A stretch of 64,000 nucleotides of DNA from Varanus komodoensis (taxonomy: Eukaryota; Chordata; Lepidosauria; Squamata; Varanidae), in assembly GCF_004798865.1 (NCBI RefSeq), contig NW_025336481.1, positions 19,942,742-20,006,741 of the forward strand, given 5' to 3'. The first letter of the stretch is position 1; each line of letters opens with the position of its first letter. The notes beneath the pieces were generated by a model. The model saw only the letters and a program-made list of their open reading frames with translations, was not told where the DNA came from and made no database searches. The position numbers were made by a program, and so were the translations under genes. Of the stretch, positions 11,240 to 23,700 are shown piece by piece.

Positions 11240-12398
11240 GAATCCAGAACTGGTTCCATCAGCTATAAAGGAAAGCTGGTACGTGAAGGAGGGCTGCAGG
11301 GCTCTCCCTCTGCCCATGGTTTGCCTCTGTGCAGTCCTTCCTCCCAGGTTCCCTCTCTGAGCCAGCTTTCCTTCCCATGTTGGGGCTTGGCCGAGGGAAA
11401 AATGAAGTTGAGTGACAGGAGAGTGATTCGCAGACAAGGGGGAGTATGGTAACCCCATCCACCTACCTGTCCTGCCTTGGACCCCCTGCTTTTTGGGTGT
11501 TTGGCACAGAGCCAGGGCTAAATGCACAGATCTGCTACCATCCTCTGGAGCTTGCACGTAGCACTTTCCTTACTGCTTGGACTCTAGAACTGTACAAAAT
11601 GCAGTTGTAGAAGGAATGCATTTGTCCCAAGAGACTCACCAACTTTGACCTCAAATATATCATTAAAAGGTATGTATACTTTCACTGAGCAAGTAAATTT
11701 GTTCTGATTTGTACATTATCTTGCCAGGGGTCAAGCAGTTACTCTGAAGCAGGTCGCATGCACCAAATGTGCAGAAAGAGGCAAACACAGGCAAAAAGCA
11801 AACTTAAATATCCTGCACTGTTCATGGGATACATTATGGAGTCCTGCCCACTGCATGTGGTAAGGACCAAACAGCTTGTTTCATAAATATAGATTAGGGT
11901 TGTGTGGTTATTTAAAAATAAATAAATAATGGGGAATCTGATCAGGATTGGAACAGCAGTGAGTCTTTGTTCTTTTTAACCTTTCCTCCCATGCTACATT
12001 CTGAGCGAACCCCAACCCTTTGGCTGGGGTTTGTGCCGAGAGTGGTTCCTATAATCCTTTTTCCCCTTGCAAGGCATTTGTGCCATAAGATCGGTCTGTC
12101 ATGGCCAGGTAATCCAAGACAAGAAAGACCTTTCCAGGGCTCCTCAGGAGCAACCAGGAACTCAGCATTCCTAAAATATTGATGCTTAAAGGGCATGCAG
12201 GTAAAGCAGGTCTACAGCTATACAAGAAAGACACCTCTGCACTGGACACTGAAAACTGAACAAGCCCAGAAGTTCTACTGTGCTCAGAGGCACAATACAG
12301 AGAGGCTTCATTGGTTTTACACACATATGCTGCACTGTATTGGAAGCATTCAGAATGGTGGGAAGGGGGCTTTGTTGCCTCCCCCCATTGGTCTTGAC
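11240..12398. other. Unassigned sequence
   Basis: No gene or named repeat. Several overlapping open frames of 65-129 codons occur on both strands because the local sequence is GC-richer and stop-poor. None shows a domain. Confidence 0.4.
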
Positions 12399-12445
12399 CA
12401 GGACCAGCCCTACCATAAGGCAGGGTGAATCTCCTGCTCAGGTGT
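12399..12445 (+). mobile_element. hAT-type transposon end (solo left terminus)
   Basis: CAGGACCAGCCCTACCATAA followed by 'ggcagggtgaa' matches the left ends of the hAT-like elements at 30807, 46323 and 47820 in this window. I cannot find the matching right end or a repeat of the flank 'gtcttgac', so only the terminus is annotated; the element may continue downstream. Confidence 0.5.
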
Positions 12446-12449
12446 CAGA

Positions 12450-13935
12450 TTGGGAGGGGTGCTGGATTGACCCTCCCTGCATCACTGGGAGGACCCCTGT
12501 GAGTACTGTTGCTCTACTGGCCCAATTCACTTCTGTGGCAAATGCGACCGCAGGAAAGCAGCAAACAGGGCTCCTTAGAGAAGCAGCTCTTTTCCTCTCC
12601 TCTCTCATTCTGAGCTTTCTTCCAAAGTAGGAGAGCACGTGGGTGGGTTCTGCAGAGAAACTTCCCTCCCAGACTCTTGTTCTGAGAGCAAGCTGTGGAG
12701 GCTGTCCTTCCTACCAAGCAGACTATGCCTTACAAACTAAAAACTTCATTAAGTGAACACAAGCCAATCAGACTGGCTTAAAAGTACAAAGAAAAGTATT
12801 GAAGAAGTCAATACACAAAAGAAACAAGCATAGTCAGAATATTAGCCATTAAGGAAGTATGACCTAATAGGGAGAGGTTCATTCCAAACTAAATAGCCAT
12901 CCTCCCTTACCATGACCCACCTCTTAGGTGGATCTTTTTGCCTGAGGGTCAGTCTCTTGAATCACTTAATAATTCTCAGCTGGTCTACCCACTTTAGCAG
13001 ATGCAGTCCACTGGGATTACTGATGTCTGATCTGCCATCTTCCAATCCACAAGCTCACTTTGTTTTCCCACAGTATCAACAAAGTGAGTCTCAACAACTG
13101 CCTGGCCTATCTCTGGGCCCCCTCAGTTTTGCTCCTCAGTTACAGATGCAAACTCCTCCTCTTCACTTGAGTCTGAATCTGTTCTACATCCTTTGAAGGC
13201 TTCTTTTTGCAGAAGAAATGGGCCCAATCCCATAAGATGTCAGAACAAGAGATTGGATGGATGGCCACATTTTGAGTAGTTCTTCCTCAAAGTGCAGCAC
13301 TGTGAGTTGATCCTGGAGGCTACTTATACAAATGTTGCTCATATAGCCTACCCTGGAGAAATAGCTGTGGCAATGGTGATACTTATCCTCCTGCTTCAGA
13401 CAGTAGCATCTCATGTGCCACTGTTGATCCTCACCAAAATCACATGCAGTGGTTTAGGCTGAAAGATGGTAACTAGCACAAGATGTTGAGTATGCATCAC
13501 AGCTGAATGGGAATTTGACCTCAGGTCTCCTAAGGCACCTCATTCTGCAGAATGCTGGTACCTTGGTTCAAGCTGAACTCATTGGTGATTGTCATAGGTT
13601 AGCTTGCTGCCCATAGCGTACTGAAACTACTTTCAAAGATCTCAGTATATAATTGAGTCCACACATTTACTAAGTTCATTATCAGACATCCTGCTATGGG
13701 CATACCCACCTTTGGAGGTTTGGCAAGTAACTGCCAGTGACAGAGAATTTTCACAGGTGGCACCAAGATTATGAAATAGCTTTCATAGATATCTGTTTGA
13801 CCTCTTCTCTCTGTTCATTTCTGCACCAATTTAAAATCATTTGGAAGAGTTTTAGTTGGTAGTTAGTAGAGCTTGTTGTGCTTCTGTGTGACTTACGTTA
13901 GTAATTTTACCACTCTTCCATGTATACTTTTGTTG
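12450..13935. other. Unassigned sequence
   Basis: No gene or named repeat recognised. The first few hundred bases could be the interior of the hAT-like element starting at 12399. Confidence 0.35.
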
Positions 13936-13936
13936 G

Positions 13937-14186
13937 AACCTGCAACAAAACATCGCCAGGCGAAGACCTTTTTATTCAAGCGGCATTTTAACTGTTAACA
14001 TTATTGGTTTTATCTGGCCAGGGCGGCTTATTTTATACTGTATTGTTGTATTTTTAATTTAATATATATATTTTTAAATTTATATTATAATTATTTTAAC
14101 TTAATGATGTGAGCCGCCCCGAGGCTTCGGCGAATGGGGCGGCATAAAAATGTTTTAATTAAATAAATAAATAAATAAATAAAAAT
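13937..14186 (+). mobile_element. L2-clade LINE 3' end with (AAAT)n tail
   Basis: The copy starts inside the last codons of ORF2 ('gccaggcgaagaccttttt'), passes an AT-rich 3' UTR and ends with 'gaggcttcggcgaatggggc' followed by 'ggcataaaaatg' and (AAAT)n at 14157-14184. The same order is found in the longer copy at 40555-41091, so both belong to one family. Only about 250 bp remain, a strongly 5'-truncated insertion. The end is well preserved, which suggests a moderately young copy. Confidence 0.8.
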
Positions 14187-14889
14187 GATCCTGGGCCAGT
14201 GAGCCATACCCACTTCAAGGATATTCCATTCCATCCCTTCCTTACCAACAATTAGTCAGCATCCAGTGTCCTCTGAGTATATGCACTCCTCACTGGGCTG
14301 CTTTTACTCTCCACTTGCTAAATAATTTTTCTACTTTTTTAGACCTTGGGATTTCCTTCAAAGCTCTGATATCTTCATGCTGTGCCTGGATAGGGCCAAT
14401 CTAGGTACATATTTTTAGTATATTAGCATACAGGACTGTGTTTTATATGTTTTGCCTTGCATTGTATTTGGGATATATATATTAGCTGCCTTGTATGTCG
14501 AAATGTGGGATACGGATGTGTTAAATAGATAATTGCCTGAATTCAAGCGATCTTGAAAACTGGTGTTCACATATAAGAAAGAGACTTTTCATGTAAAAAA
14601 GAAAGAAAGGAATTAAATGCAAGCAACATTTTGTTGCCAAGGTGTGGGCAGCCTTCTCATTTGCTATATTATTTTAAGTGTTTGATCATCCTTCACATTT
14701 TAGCACATTTTTTTGTACTTCACTATCTTTAGACTGGGAGATGGGGCCAACTTCCGTTGATAAGGGAATGCAAGCTGTGAATTTATTATGATCATTGCTT
14801 TTTTGTTTGTATTTCTTTATGCACTTGCTGAGTGTGTAATACAATACAATACAATTAATTTTTGTTCAAGGAATTTGTTATGTGTAGAT

Positions 14890-15085
14890 CAATGTTTATT
14901 ATTTATTTATCCCATTTGCATTTTGTCTTTCCCCTTGTCTTCTGGATTGCAGGGTGACAAATGTACTGATTTTTCCACTTTCGTCTTACAACAACTCTGT
15001 GAGATAGGTTTAGTTAGACTAAGAGATAATGATTTGCCCAAGGCAACCCAGTGAGCTGCCTTGCTAAGCAGAAATTTGAAAACAA
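14890..15085 (-). mobile_element. CORE/MIR-like SINE, old copy
   Basis: Plus-strand phrases 'tacaacaactctgtgagat' and 'gatttgcccaaggcaaccc' correspond to the reverse complement of the conserved core of MIR-type SINEs, also seen at 37.6-37.8 and 50.3-50.5 kb. T-rich sequence with (TTTA)n at 14892-14910 is the complement of the A-rich 3' tail. The tRNA-like head is lost or too diverged to read. Confidence 0.6.
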
Positions 15086-15279
15086 GTGACAGGATCTGGG
15101 CTGTTCTGGTGGCCAGAGCCAGAACCACCACTGCTACTGCATTTGAAGGATCCATGCCAAGGCCTGCTGGACCTCTTATTCTATTGGTGAGTACCAGCTG
15201 GGAGCCCAGGGAGAAGAGCTATAGAAGAGCAAGCTCTTTCCTCCAGAACTGGTCTCTGTAACACAAGTACCTTGCCTCT

Positions 15280-15870
15280 TGCCACATCCCTCAGCAGCAC
15301 AGGTCCTCCTGTTTGCTGCCATGCCTGCATCTCGCATAATGGCTCCTGCTCCTGCTTCCTGTTTTTCCATGTTGCCTTGCTGTTGTGCCTGCCTCTTGCC
15401 TGACATGTATCTTGCCTTGCCTGTGTATCCTGCCTCGTCATGTTGCCTCAGTAATGCAGGGCTTCTTGCAAGCTGTGGCTCAGTTCCTGCATCTGGCTTG
15501 ACCCTTGCTGCATCTGGTTCCTATCGTCTCATGTATTCTGCCATGCCACGTCTCCCGTCCTGTTACTCTGTCCAAGGTACCTGCACCACTGTTTGTCCTC
15601 CTGGTTCTCAACCCCAGGCTTGTTCCTGCTCACATTCATGTTCTGCCCTCTTCTGGTTCCTGTTCTCTGCTTGTGCCATGACTATGATTTGGACTTCCCA
15701 TTTAGCACCTCTTTCGGACTCTATCTTGCCTGAAGTGCTGTTGCTCTGGTCTTGTCTTGTCTTATCACTGGCTACCAACATCCTGTCTGTGGACCCTGAC
15801 AACAAGTTTCCTTGGTCCAAGGCCAACATTTTGTTCACTATAGCACTCTTAGTAAGTAGCAAATGATCTG
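15280..15870. repeat. Degenerate CT-rich tract with a 195-codon open frame
   Basis: The segment is built from imperfect TGCCT/CTTGCC/CCTGC words with irregular spacing. This bias removes stop codons and gives the longest open frame of the window, 15279-15866 on the plus strand. The deduced chain is rich in Cys, Ser, Ala and Leu, has no domain, no signal peptide pattern followed by a conserved fold, and no splice context. I read it as a decayed low-complexity repeat and not as a gene. Confidence 0.5.
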
Positions 15871-18750
15871 ATATACATTTTTCCCTGAAATCTGAAGGTA
15901 GTTCAATTATTTTTCAGGCCTGAAAATTCCAGTTGGTTATTTAAAAACCTCAGTAGATACTCAATAGATAGATACAATACCAAGTAGAAAGGGAGGAGGC
16001 AACCAAGCAATGAAACTTGAAGGCACACAACCACTGGAGAACTTCAAGTGCCTCAAGAGCCTAGTTACAGGGGACAGATCTTTCAGGACATACCTTTTGT
16101 TGCTGATAAATACCTCTGTATGTCACTCTGAAAACAGAACATAGGATTGAACAGGTTCTGTCAATAAGCAAAGACCATCCAAACTCAAGAGAAGGGTCTG
16201 GCTTCATGCAGGGATGATAACCTGGCCATGTGATGGTCCACGCAGGGTATCTTGCTTGAACTCCACACAATCTAAGAACTTTAGGAACTAATGAAAATCA
16301 CAGAAATTTCTGGAAGCATCTAGTTTTCATCTAGATCACACCACTTTCCTCTTGGCAGATGCCTTACGTGCCCAGGTAAGACTGAGAAGTGAAGGGGCTG
16401 GTGTCAAAATGTTCCTCTGAACCCCTTATACCACTAATACTGTTAAGGTAATGCCCATTTGGTTTTCTGTTATATTCAAGCTTGTCCTTCCCCATTCCTT
16501 TTATATAGTTACATCGACTGTTTTCAGTAGATTGCATACTTGTGTTTCTCCCCCAACCTCGCTGGCTCATTAGTGATATTTCTGGAGGTCTAGTTTCCAC
16601 AGTAACAAGCAATTACCATTGTTCCATGGACTGCCAAAGTTACCACAAGCAACACAGAGGGAGATGCATTACTTTTCTATATTGGGATAAAATGCTTGCA
16701 CACTTCATGCTAGTCAGTGCGTGCCAGTTCTGACGCATATTCCTTGCTATTGGTACATGACTCCCCTCCTCTTGATGCAGCCATCATAATATTAAAAAGG
16801 TGCAGTAATGTTATCAATCTAAATGCCAATTACTTTGAATTTCAGTGGCAAAAAATATCTCTTGAATAAATTGGGAAAATTTGAGAAGTATGTTCCTTGG
16901 GTGAGCGCTACAATTTTCTTCCTGCTTTTGAAATCATGTTGCATTTTGTAAGGACTATATGTGAATTACAGGCCTTTGCAGAACACTTCTGTGCATTCCT
17001 GAGAAGACACACCCAGATAATTAACAAATTGCAAATTGTCTGCCATGAGAACTCATCTTGATTATTAGTGTTGGATAATATAGACATAGACTGTGCTCTA
17101 TACCATTAAATCCATTGTATAACACAACATCCCTAGTGGAGGCAAATGAAGAATTGCTAACATGTCCAGTACCAGTGCAAGCAGGGAATCAGGAATTGCA
17201 ACCAGTGGAATTCTGTTTTATTTTATGGGTGAAACTACTAAATGAAGGGCCACTCGGCCTCTGCTGCTGGCAGGCTATACTCCCTCCATCCTGGTCTCAG
17301 GCATGGAGGGACTGCTGACAAAGAACAGCTGCTGGGTGCTTGCCTTCTCTGCTTTCAACTGCCAGTTGTTTCTGGATTGCAAAAATGAAGGGCGGTCCAG
17401 ATCTTTGACACATATGCAAGACACAAGGACCACTGGTGTGTGCATGCATGTGAGTGCATGTACATGGGTATTTTCAACTATTTGATTGAAATATGGGATA
17501 TAGCTGCATAAATAAATACTAAAATTGATATTATCAATTCTTTTAAAGTTTTTTTTAAACCAATATTTTTAAATTTGTGGTTGCATTTTGAAAGTTTCTG
17601 TAATACAGCCAAATTGTTTCCCACTTGCAATTTGTGCCAGGCAGTTGGAAAACAAATTTTCCCTTTTGCAAACTTAGTTGTTCTTAGAAGAAGCTGGATT
17701 GCATGACTGTTTAAAAAGAGCAGAGACGGAGAAAATGTGTGTATATGCTGGTATATGATATAAATAGCAAGCAAGATAGAAACTTGAAAGATTTTTTTTA
17801 CCCCTAAATATTTAGTACTTTAATTGTTTTAGAAGACCTGAAATAAAATTAAGACATCTTCACAGTTTCACAGGTTGTAGGAAACATTGTAGTCAGGTCC
17901 TTGCTGCAACTGGATGCACTATCTGTTATAAAAAGCTAAAAGGTCAAGAAACTTATGAACTTTTTAAAAATCATAAATCTTGCAAGACTTAAATGTGATG
18001 TGATAAGACTTAAATTTTGCAATCCAGCAAGATTATATTTGGCTTGTGATTTTCAAAGAAGGTGTGGAATATGTTTGCACTCTTAAAACCATACTGAATA
18101 GCTCTCTGACAAGACAATCCATTACTGATCAGAGTAAGGTTGTCAATTGTCTTTGCTTTTAGAGGATATCTGTCATTTAAAGGCCATTGCTTCCTCTACA
18201 ACAGCACTTTAAAATACAGTGGAGATTTTATATTTCTACACTTCAGGCTTACATAGAAAACATATCCTTTAGTTGAGAAAGCTGACAGCATGGAAGAAAG
18301 GTTTCAAATTGGCATTCTCAGTCCCAGTTGCTAGCTGTTGAGTGCCAAACAAAATATGGGCTAGGTTTGCATGAACTTTGGGGGAGGAAATAACCTACTA
18401 TGACTTATTTCCCATTTTGCACTTGCTGGTTATGCACTGGGGAGGAGTTGCATAATTACCCTGACCAATGTGACTTATTGTGTTGTATGAACCTGGCCTG
18501 GGTGCCTTGTTGCTGTGGTTAACAAGACACCCAGAACCTACTGATTGTTGTAGGATTCTGGGGTTTTGTATGATAGTGAAAGATGTTTGCTATGTAGCCC
18601 TCATATCCTCCCTGTTTTAATTCTCAGGGTGGGGAGCTGTGACCCATACAGGAACTGTTGACTGGAGAAGAGCTTCAAATCTTTCCCCCTGTTGTAGTCC
18701 TGATCAGAATTGCTCATTCCTAGTGTTTACAATGGGGGGCGGGAAGAGTG
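15871..18750. other. Unassigned sequence
   Basis: Almost 3 kb without a gene or named repeat. A phrase near 18360-18545, 'tgcatgaactttgggg' to 'tggttaacaagacaccca', looks like part of a dispersed repeat but I cannot name it. Confidence 0.4.
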
Positions 18751-18754
18751 TATA

Positions 18755-18899
18755 TTATTTTGTTTTACTGTCTTTTTATTATTGTATGTTTTAATTTATT
18801 CTTTTATTGCTATAACGTGTTTTTATCCTGCTGTAATCCACTTAGAGGGCCTTCAGACCAATATAGTGGAATGCAAGTTTAATACTAAATAAATAAATA
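18755..18899 (+). mobile_element. L2-like LINE 3' tail
   Basis: T-rich sequence with 'taatccacttagagggcctt' is followed by 'agtggaatgcaag' and ends with 'ctaaataaataaatac'. This is the pattern of the other L2-type tails here. No coding part remains. Confidence 0.55.
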
Positions 18900-20737
18900 C
18901 TGATAGCTATTGGAGCTGTCCTCCCATTGCAAATAATACTCAGGGAGGGAGTTCCAATTAGAACCAAGGTGGTAGTCACATAAGTTGTTCTCCCCCTATA
19001 CCACAATGGCAATCTCCCCGCACATTGCTTATTTTGAGGGTGGGGGGTGGGAATGGGCATGGTATGTGACAAATCATGCTATTTTGGCCCTGGGCCATAA
19101 GCCATTTTCCTTAATTTCTGAGTGGGTATTGGCGATTGTATTTGAGATAAAAGCTTCCTGGTGCCTGAGACCCTTTTTCTGAGGCCTGTGTGTTCCAGCT
19201 ATGTTCCTTTCTACTGACCTTCAGCCTTGTGTTACTCCTCCTGTACAGGCTCTCTGAGTATCATCTTGATGCTGTGACTGGCTGTGATCGTCAACACATT
19301 TTACTTTTGTGTGTTAAAAAAAGAACATTTCAAAAATCTTCAAATTCATTTGAATCAGGACATAAGGACAGTTCTGGAAACAGAAGACCAGCTCTGAGAC
19401 CAAAACTACTAAAGAGTCATCTCATGTCAGCTTAAATATAGAAACATTCATTGTCTGAACCAGCTTTCTATAACACTTCAGCTCTGGAATGAAGGCCCCT
19501 ATTTCATAAGATATGCTTATTGCCTGGTATTCAGAAGCAGTGAAAAGATTGTATGTATGTGGCACACCACCATATTCAGGTGTAGGGCAAGTTGAGGTCT
19601 GCAGAATTTCCATACATACTACTCAAGAGTATGTTCTTCCTCTTGGATCTTCTCTCCCCTAGCTCTTCTATCACTGAGATGATTGAAAAGATGAAGGTTA
19701 AATCAAGCCAAGTAAAGCTGGTTATTTACCTCTTTCCTGTTCTGAAGACCCAGAAGGGCCAACTATCCTTCTTTGGTTCTCATAGCAATGACAGCCAGTT
19801 CCAGAGGTCATCGCTTCTGAAGCCAAGTGCTGATATCACAGTACTGGTCATGTTTTTGTCTCTGAATGGGAATTTTCTTCCCTAAATGTATTTCTGGCGA
19901 GCTTTTTAGGATAGCATTTCACATGATGCCATGAATCACTTGTATTACCCAGAGAAACTAGTTTTAAATCCAGCTATCATTGTTACAGGCAGATTGAACA
20001 TATATATGTGATAATTATTTTCCCAACTGAAATTATGCACAAGAACAAAAAGTCTTGTACAGCTTTAGACTGATCATAGGAATTCAACAGCACCAACTGT
20101 CTTTTTGTTCCAGAGATTCATTGTGTCTCTAGACTGCGGAGGTTTGATGTTGTGAAAGTTAATAGCCACTAGGTGGAACCATTGGGCCACAGTTTCACAT
20201 CTATCCTGAAAGATTCTGCAACTGGAAAGCACCCTATGTGTTTATTTGGGATGGAGGGTGTTGATGGCCATTTCCCACAGTAGAGAACTGGGCTTCCTTC
20301 TCAGATATAGAATGCAGAAGAAGAGAGTTTATAATCATTTGTTATGTATAATTGTTCTTTTTTGTTATTTTTAAAAATAATTTAAGGTAGTGATTTAATG
20401 AAAGAAAACTATTTTAGCTTCATTAATTAAGTGTTAAAACCCCATTTTGTGGGAGAATAACAACGAAAATGCTTTTGTTCCAAGGCTTTAGAAAATTTAT
20501 CTCAAAAGAAGTCAGAGAATTGAGTGTTGGGTCATTCAAAAGGAAGGCTTGTTATATTCAAGGGTAAGTGACAGTACAGATAAAAGTAGAATATTCTTAT
20601 CAGTGCGTTGAATGTTTCCACTTCCAGTGCTGAGATAGACCAAGTCTTATTCATGCCTGAGATGGAAAATCAAAATGGCTTTCCCTAAGCCTGTGGTAAA
20701 ATTCTGCCAGTTTGATTCTATTCAATGGCACCCCAGT
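18900..20737. other. Unassigned sequence
   Basis: No gene or named repeat. The region contains the CTCF-like site at 20166 and otherwise short random open frames. Confidence 0.4.
20166..20176 (+). promoter_or_regulatory. CTCF-like core CCACTAGGTGG
   Basis: The 11-mer equals the central part of the vertebrate CTCF consensus (CCASNAGRKGG). CTCF sites of this type mark chromatin-loop boundaries. The following base is A, where the consensus prefers C, so binding may be weak. It does not lie in a recognised repeat. Confidence 0.4.
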
Positions 20738-20790
20738 TTTGCTGTCTCAGATGACTTGCCTCACCCTGCGTAATGGTGGTGAATGCCCTG
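20738..20790 (-). mobile_element. hAT-type transposon end (solo terminus, minus orientation)
   Basis: On the minus strand the segment starts CAGGGCATTCACCACCATTA and continues 'cgcagggtgaggcaa'. This matches the terminal bases of the hAT-like family at 12399, 30807 and 46323. The rest of the element is not recognised. Confidence 0.45.
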
Positions 20791-23700
20791 CTGCAAGGCT
20801 GTTCAGGTGAGAGGGAGGTGTGGGTCACAATCTGTCATGATTCCACTGAGTGGTTCAATGCAGACAGTGCATTATGGCTAGTACTACCTTAAGGAGCCGG
20901 TGTATCCATAGTGCGGAACTGGCAGAAAATCCCTTTATGTATTTAGATCTCTAACCCATACCATCAAACTGGCTGAAACAAAAGTGTGAAAGAGAAACAA
21001 TAAAACCAATAGAATAAAATCTTCACTAAGATGACATATGAAAAAGTGGCTCATAACTCATTTAAATAGTGCCAGGAGTTCAGGTAAAGCTGTATTTGAA
21101 TCTGGATGTTGGAGAAGCCACCAATTCAGTTTTGAACTAGAAAAAGGAATGCATTAGGAATAAAGTGATGAAAACTAAATCAATTTAATTACTATTGTTA
21201 AATTAAAATTAGAGGGGGTTTTTGTGAATTTTCAAGTTCCAAACAATTTAAGAACGGCAGCATAAAGTTGCAGAGTTAGTAATAATGGTCAAATTAACCA
21301 ATTTTGTTAAAAGAAGTGATGAAACATGGTATAGATTTTAAGTACAAGTAATTAGTTCAATTTATTAAGCATTGAATAAGCAGACAGGATTTACTCCAAA
21401 TCTAACTAGAGTGATGCTTATTCATGCTGTAATAATTATTTGCCCATTTTACATTCATAAAAAATTTCACTGCAGTGTAGCATTTTCTTAGATTTGCCCT
21501 CTTTATTTTCATATACCTTTGTGGTTTTTTTTCTTTTTTAAGTCTCAGTTTAACAAGCACTCTTGCTATCCTTACACTGGACAATTGAAGGAGAGCCCAG
21601 ACAAGAATAGCATGGATGGGATGCTTCATATATTTAGGTGCAAGACCCAGAAATGCTACTTTTACTATCTCAAACTCAAGTAATAGAGGATGCCAGTAAA
21701 AGTTTTTGCACAGTACGTCATCTCTGAAAGCTCACCCATAAGCAACATGCCACAGGCAACTTTCTGTATTGTCCTAGCTGTGGTTGTATTCCCCCTATTG
21801 GAAGGAAAAAAAGTTCAACCTTGGAAATGAAAGATCTGCCATCAAATTGCAGCATAGCTATGATCCACAGTAGCTGGGACACTGCAGAATCTTTTTTCAA
21901 TCTCAACCTCTTTTCTTCATTTGACTATCTGGTAAATTAACAGATTGCTGAAAAATCTGTAGGATGGGCAAGATGTCTAAATTTGTAAGTAGAAGTCTGT
22001 AAGGTACGAGCTAGGTAAGGTATGGAAGAGTGAATCAGAGATGAGGTACATTATTGAGACCTGCACGTCATGCGGACAACTGATCCAGAAGACCAGACAA
22101 CTCCTGATTGTAGTTAATAGACAGAATGTTGGGTGATCTGGAGATGTCACCTTGTTTATCTCTGAAGTGTTTTCAAGCCAGAAATAGTAGCAATAGAAGT
22201 AATCACATTGGATTTAGACCAAAAAATATACGTGTAATGATTTAAAATGTTACGAGTGTGTTGTTTTAAATGTTGGCAAGTTTCAGAAGAGCAAGAGGGG
22301 TAAAAGAGAAGGATGAATGAGGGAGGTGATTGGTTGGTGACTTAGAATCTGTGGGTGGAGCTTGTAAGTGTGTGAGGAGAGAGAAATATAGATATACTAT
22401 CGGTCTGTAAGCAGTTGTCGGTCAGTGGGCAGCAGACTCTGAAGAGGCAGCCTTCTCATTAGAATCTCCCAGAGTGCTGTGAAAAGCATTTAAGATTCAA
22501 AGGGAAGGGAAGGAAGTAGAATATTTAGGGACCCATTAGTGACCATGAGTGTCAAAACCTAATATTGTCAAGTATTATAAAGGTGTGAGAGACAGAAGCT
22601 GACAGAAACCTTAGTGCAGAAGAGAAAGTTTAAACTGAAATAAACAGAATAAAGACTGGCCAAACTACATTCAGAAGAGAAAGGAGGAATTGAGGGTAAG
22701 GATTGTTCATGAAGGGAAAGAGTGTGATACCTCACTCAGAAGTTATTAATATACACTGTTTTATTTCCTAAGGAAATAAGTTACAGAACATCTTGAAACC
22801 AGTATGTTTCTTACACAAATAAAGAGTTACTTTGTTTATTGTTAACTTAGGATCATAGGCTGTTTGATTATCAGTGTTTCATCCTCAGGACTACATAGTC
22901 CAATGGAGGAACCTCATAACTTGGGCACAATACTGTGGGAGAAGCTAATTAATAAGACTGGAATTAAATTCCTGGTGGCAGTGTTACATACTGAGAGAAA
23001 GAAAGGGAAATATCAAGAAGTTAAAGACACACCATATGCACACCAATTATAGGGATGTGTTCGTGACAGTGTGCATGATAGATTCTCTGGAACAGTGTTA
23101 AGCCATTTAGAGCTACACAATAAAATACATCAAAGAAGACTATAAAGGAGAAGAAACAACCAATACAAACCAAAGGATAATTTCCTTCTCTATTACGGGT
23201 TTTTTTAATCCATAGAAATGGACTCTAGTATATAAAAAAATGCAAACTGCAAAAGAGAAGTACAGCCTCTCTTCTGAAAATGGACTATATATATATTCCT
23301 CAAATATTTCTGTGAACATCTTAGCTAGAATGTAAGCCTATGTACTATTCATTTATATTTTACTTTTCAAAATTAATGCAAGATTTTAAACATTTTAATG
23401 TGAAATTTTACACTCTAGATTACTCTAGTTCACTCCGAAGTCATTCTTTTGAGCATGCCTCTGGCCTGCCACAGCAGGGAGCTATCTGCTCATGAGGGAC
23501 AGATGCCAATCAAGGTCCAACTTGTTGGGATGCTCTAGGCATAGCAAGGGAGCAACTGTAAAATGTCCAACTGCTTCAGAATCATTGGAGAGGGATTGTA
23601 AAGTTCACTCACATAAGATGCAATGCAGGTCACAGCAGAATCCAGGGAAGCAGATAGAATGCCTCCCCATACTTAGACCTTCAGTTTCCCTTTTCTGAGA

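Noticed and set aside
15279-15866. 195-codon open frame as a protein gene
   Set aside because: The composition is explained by a CT-rich degenerate tract. There is no domain, no conserved start context and no exon structure.
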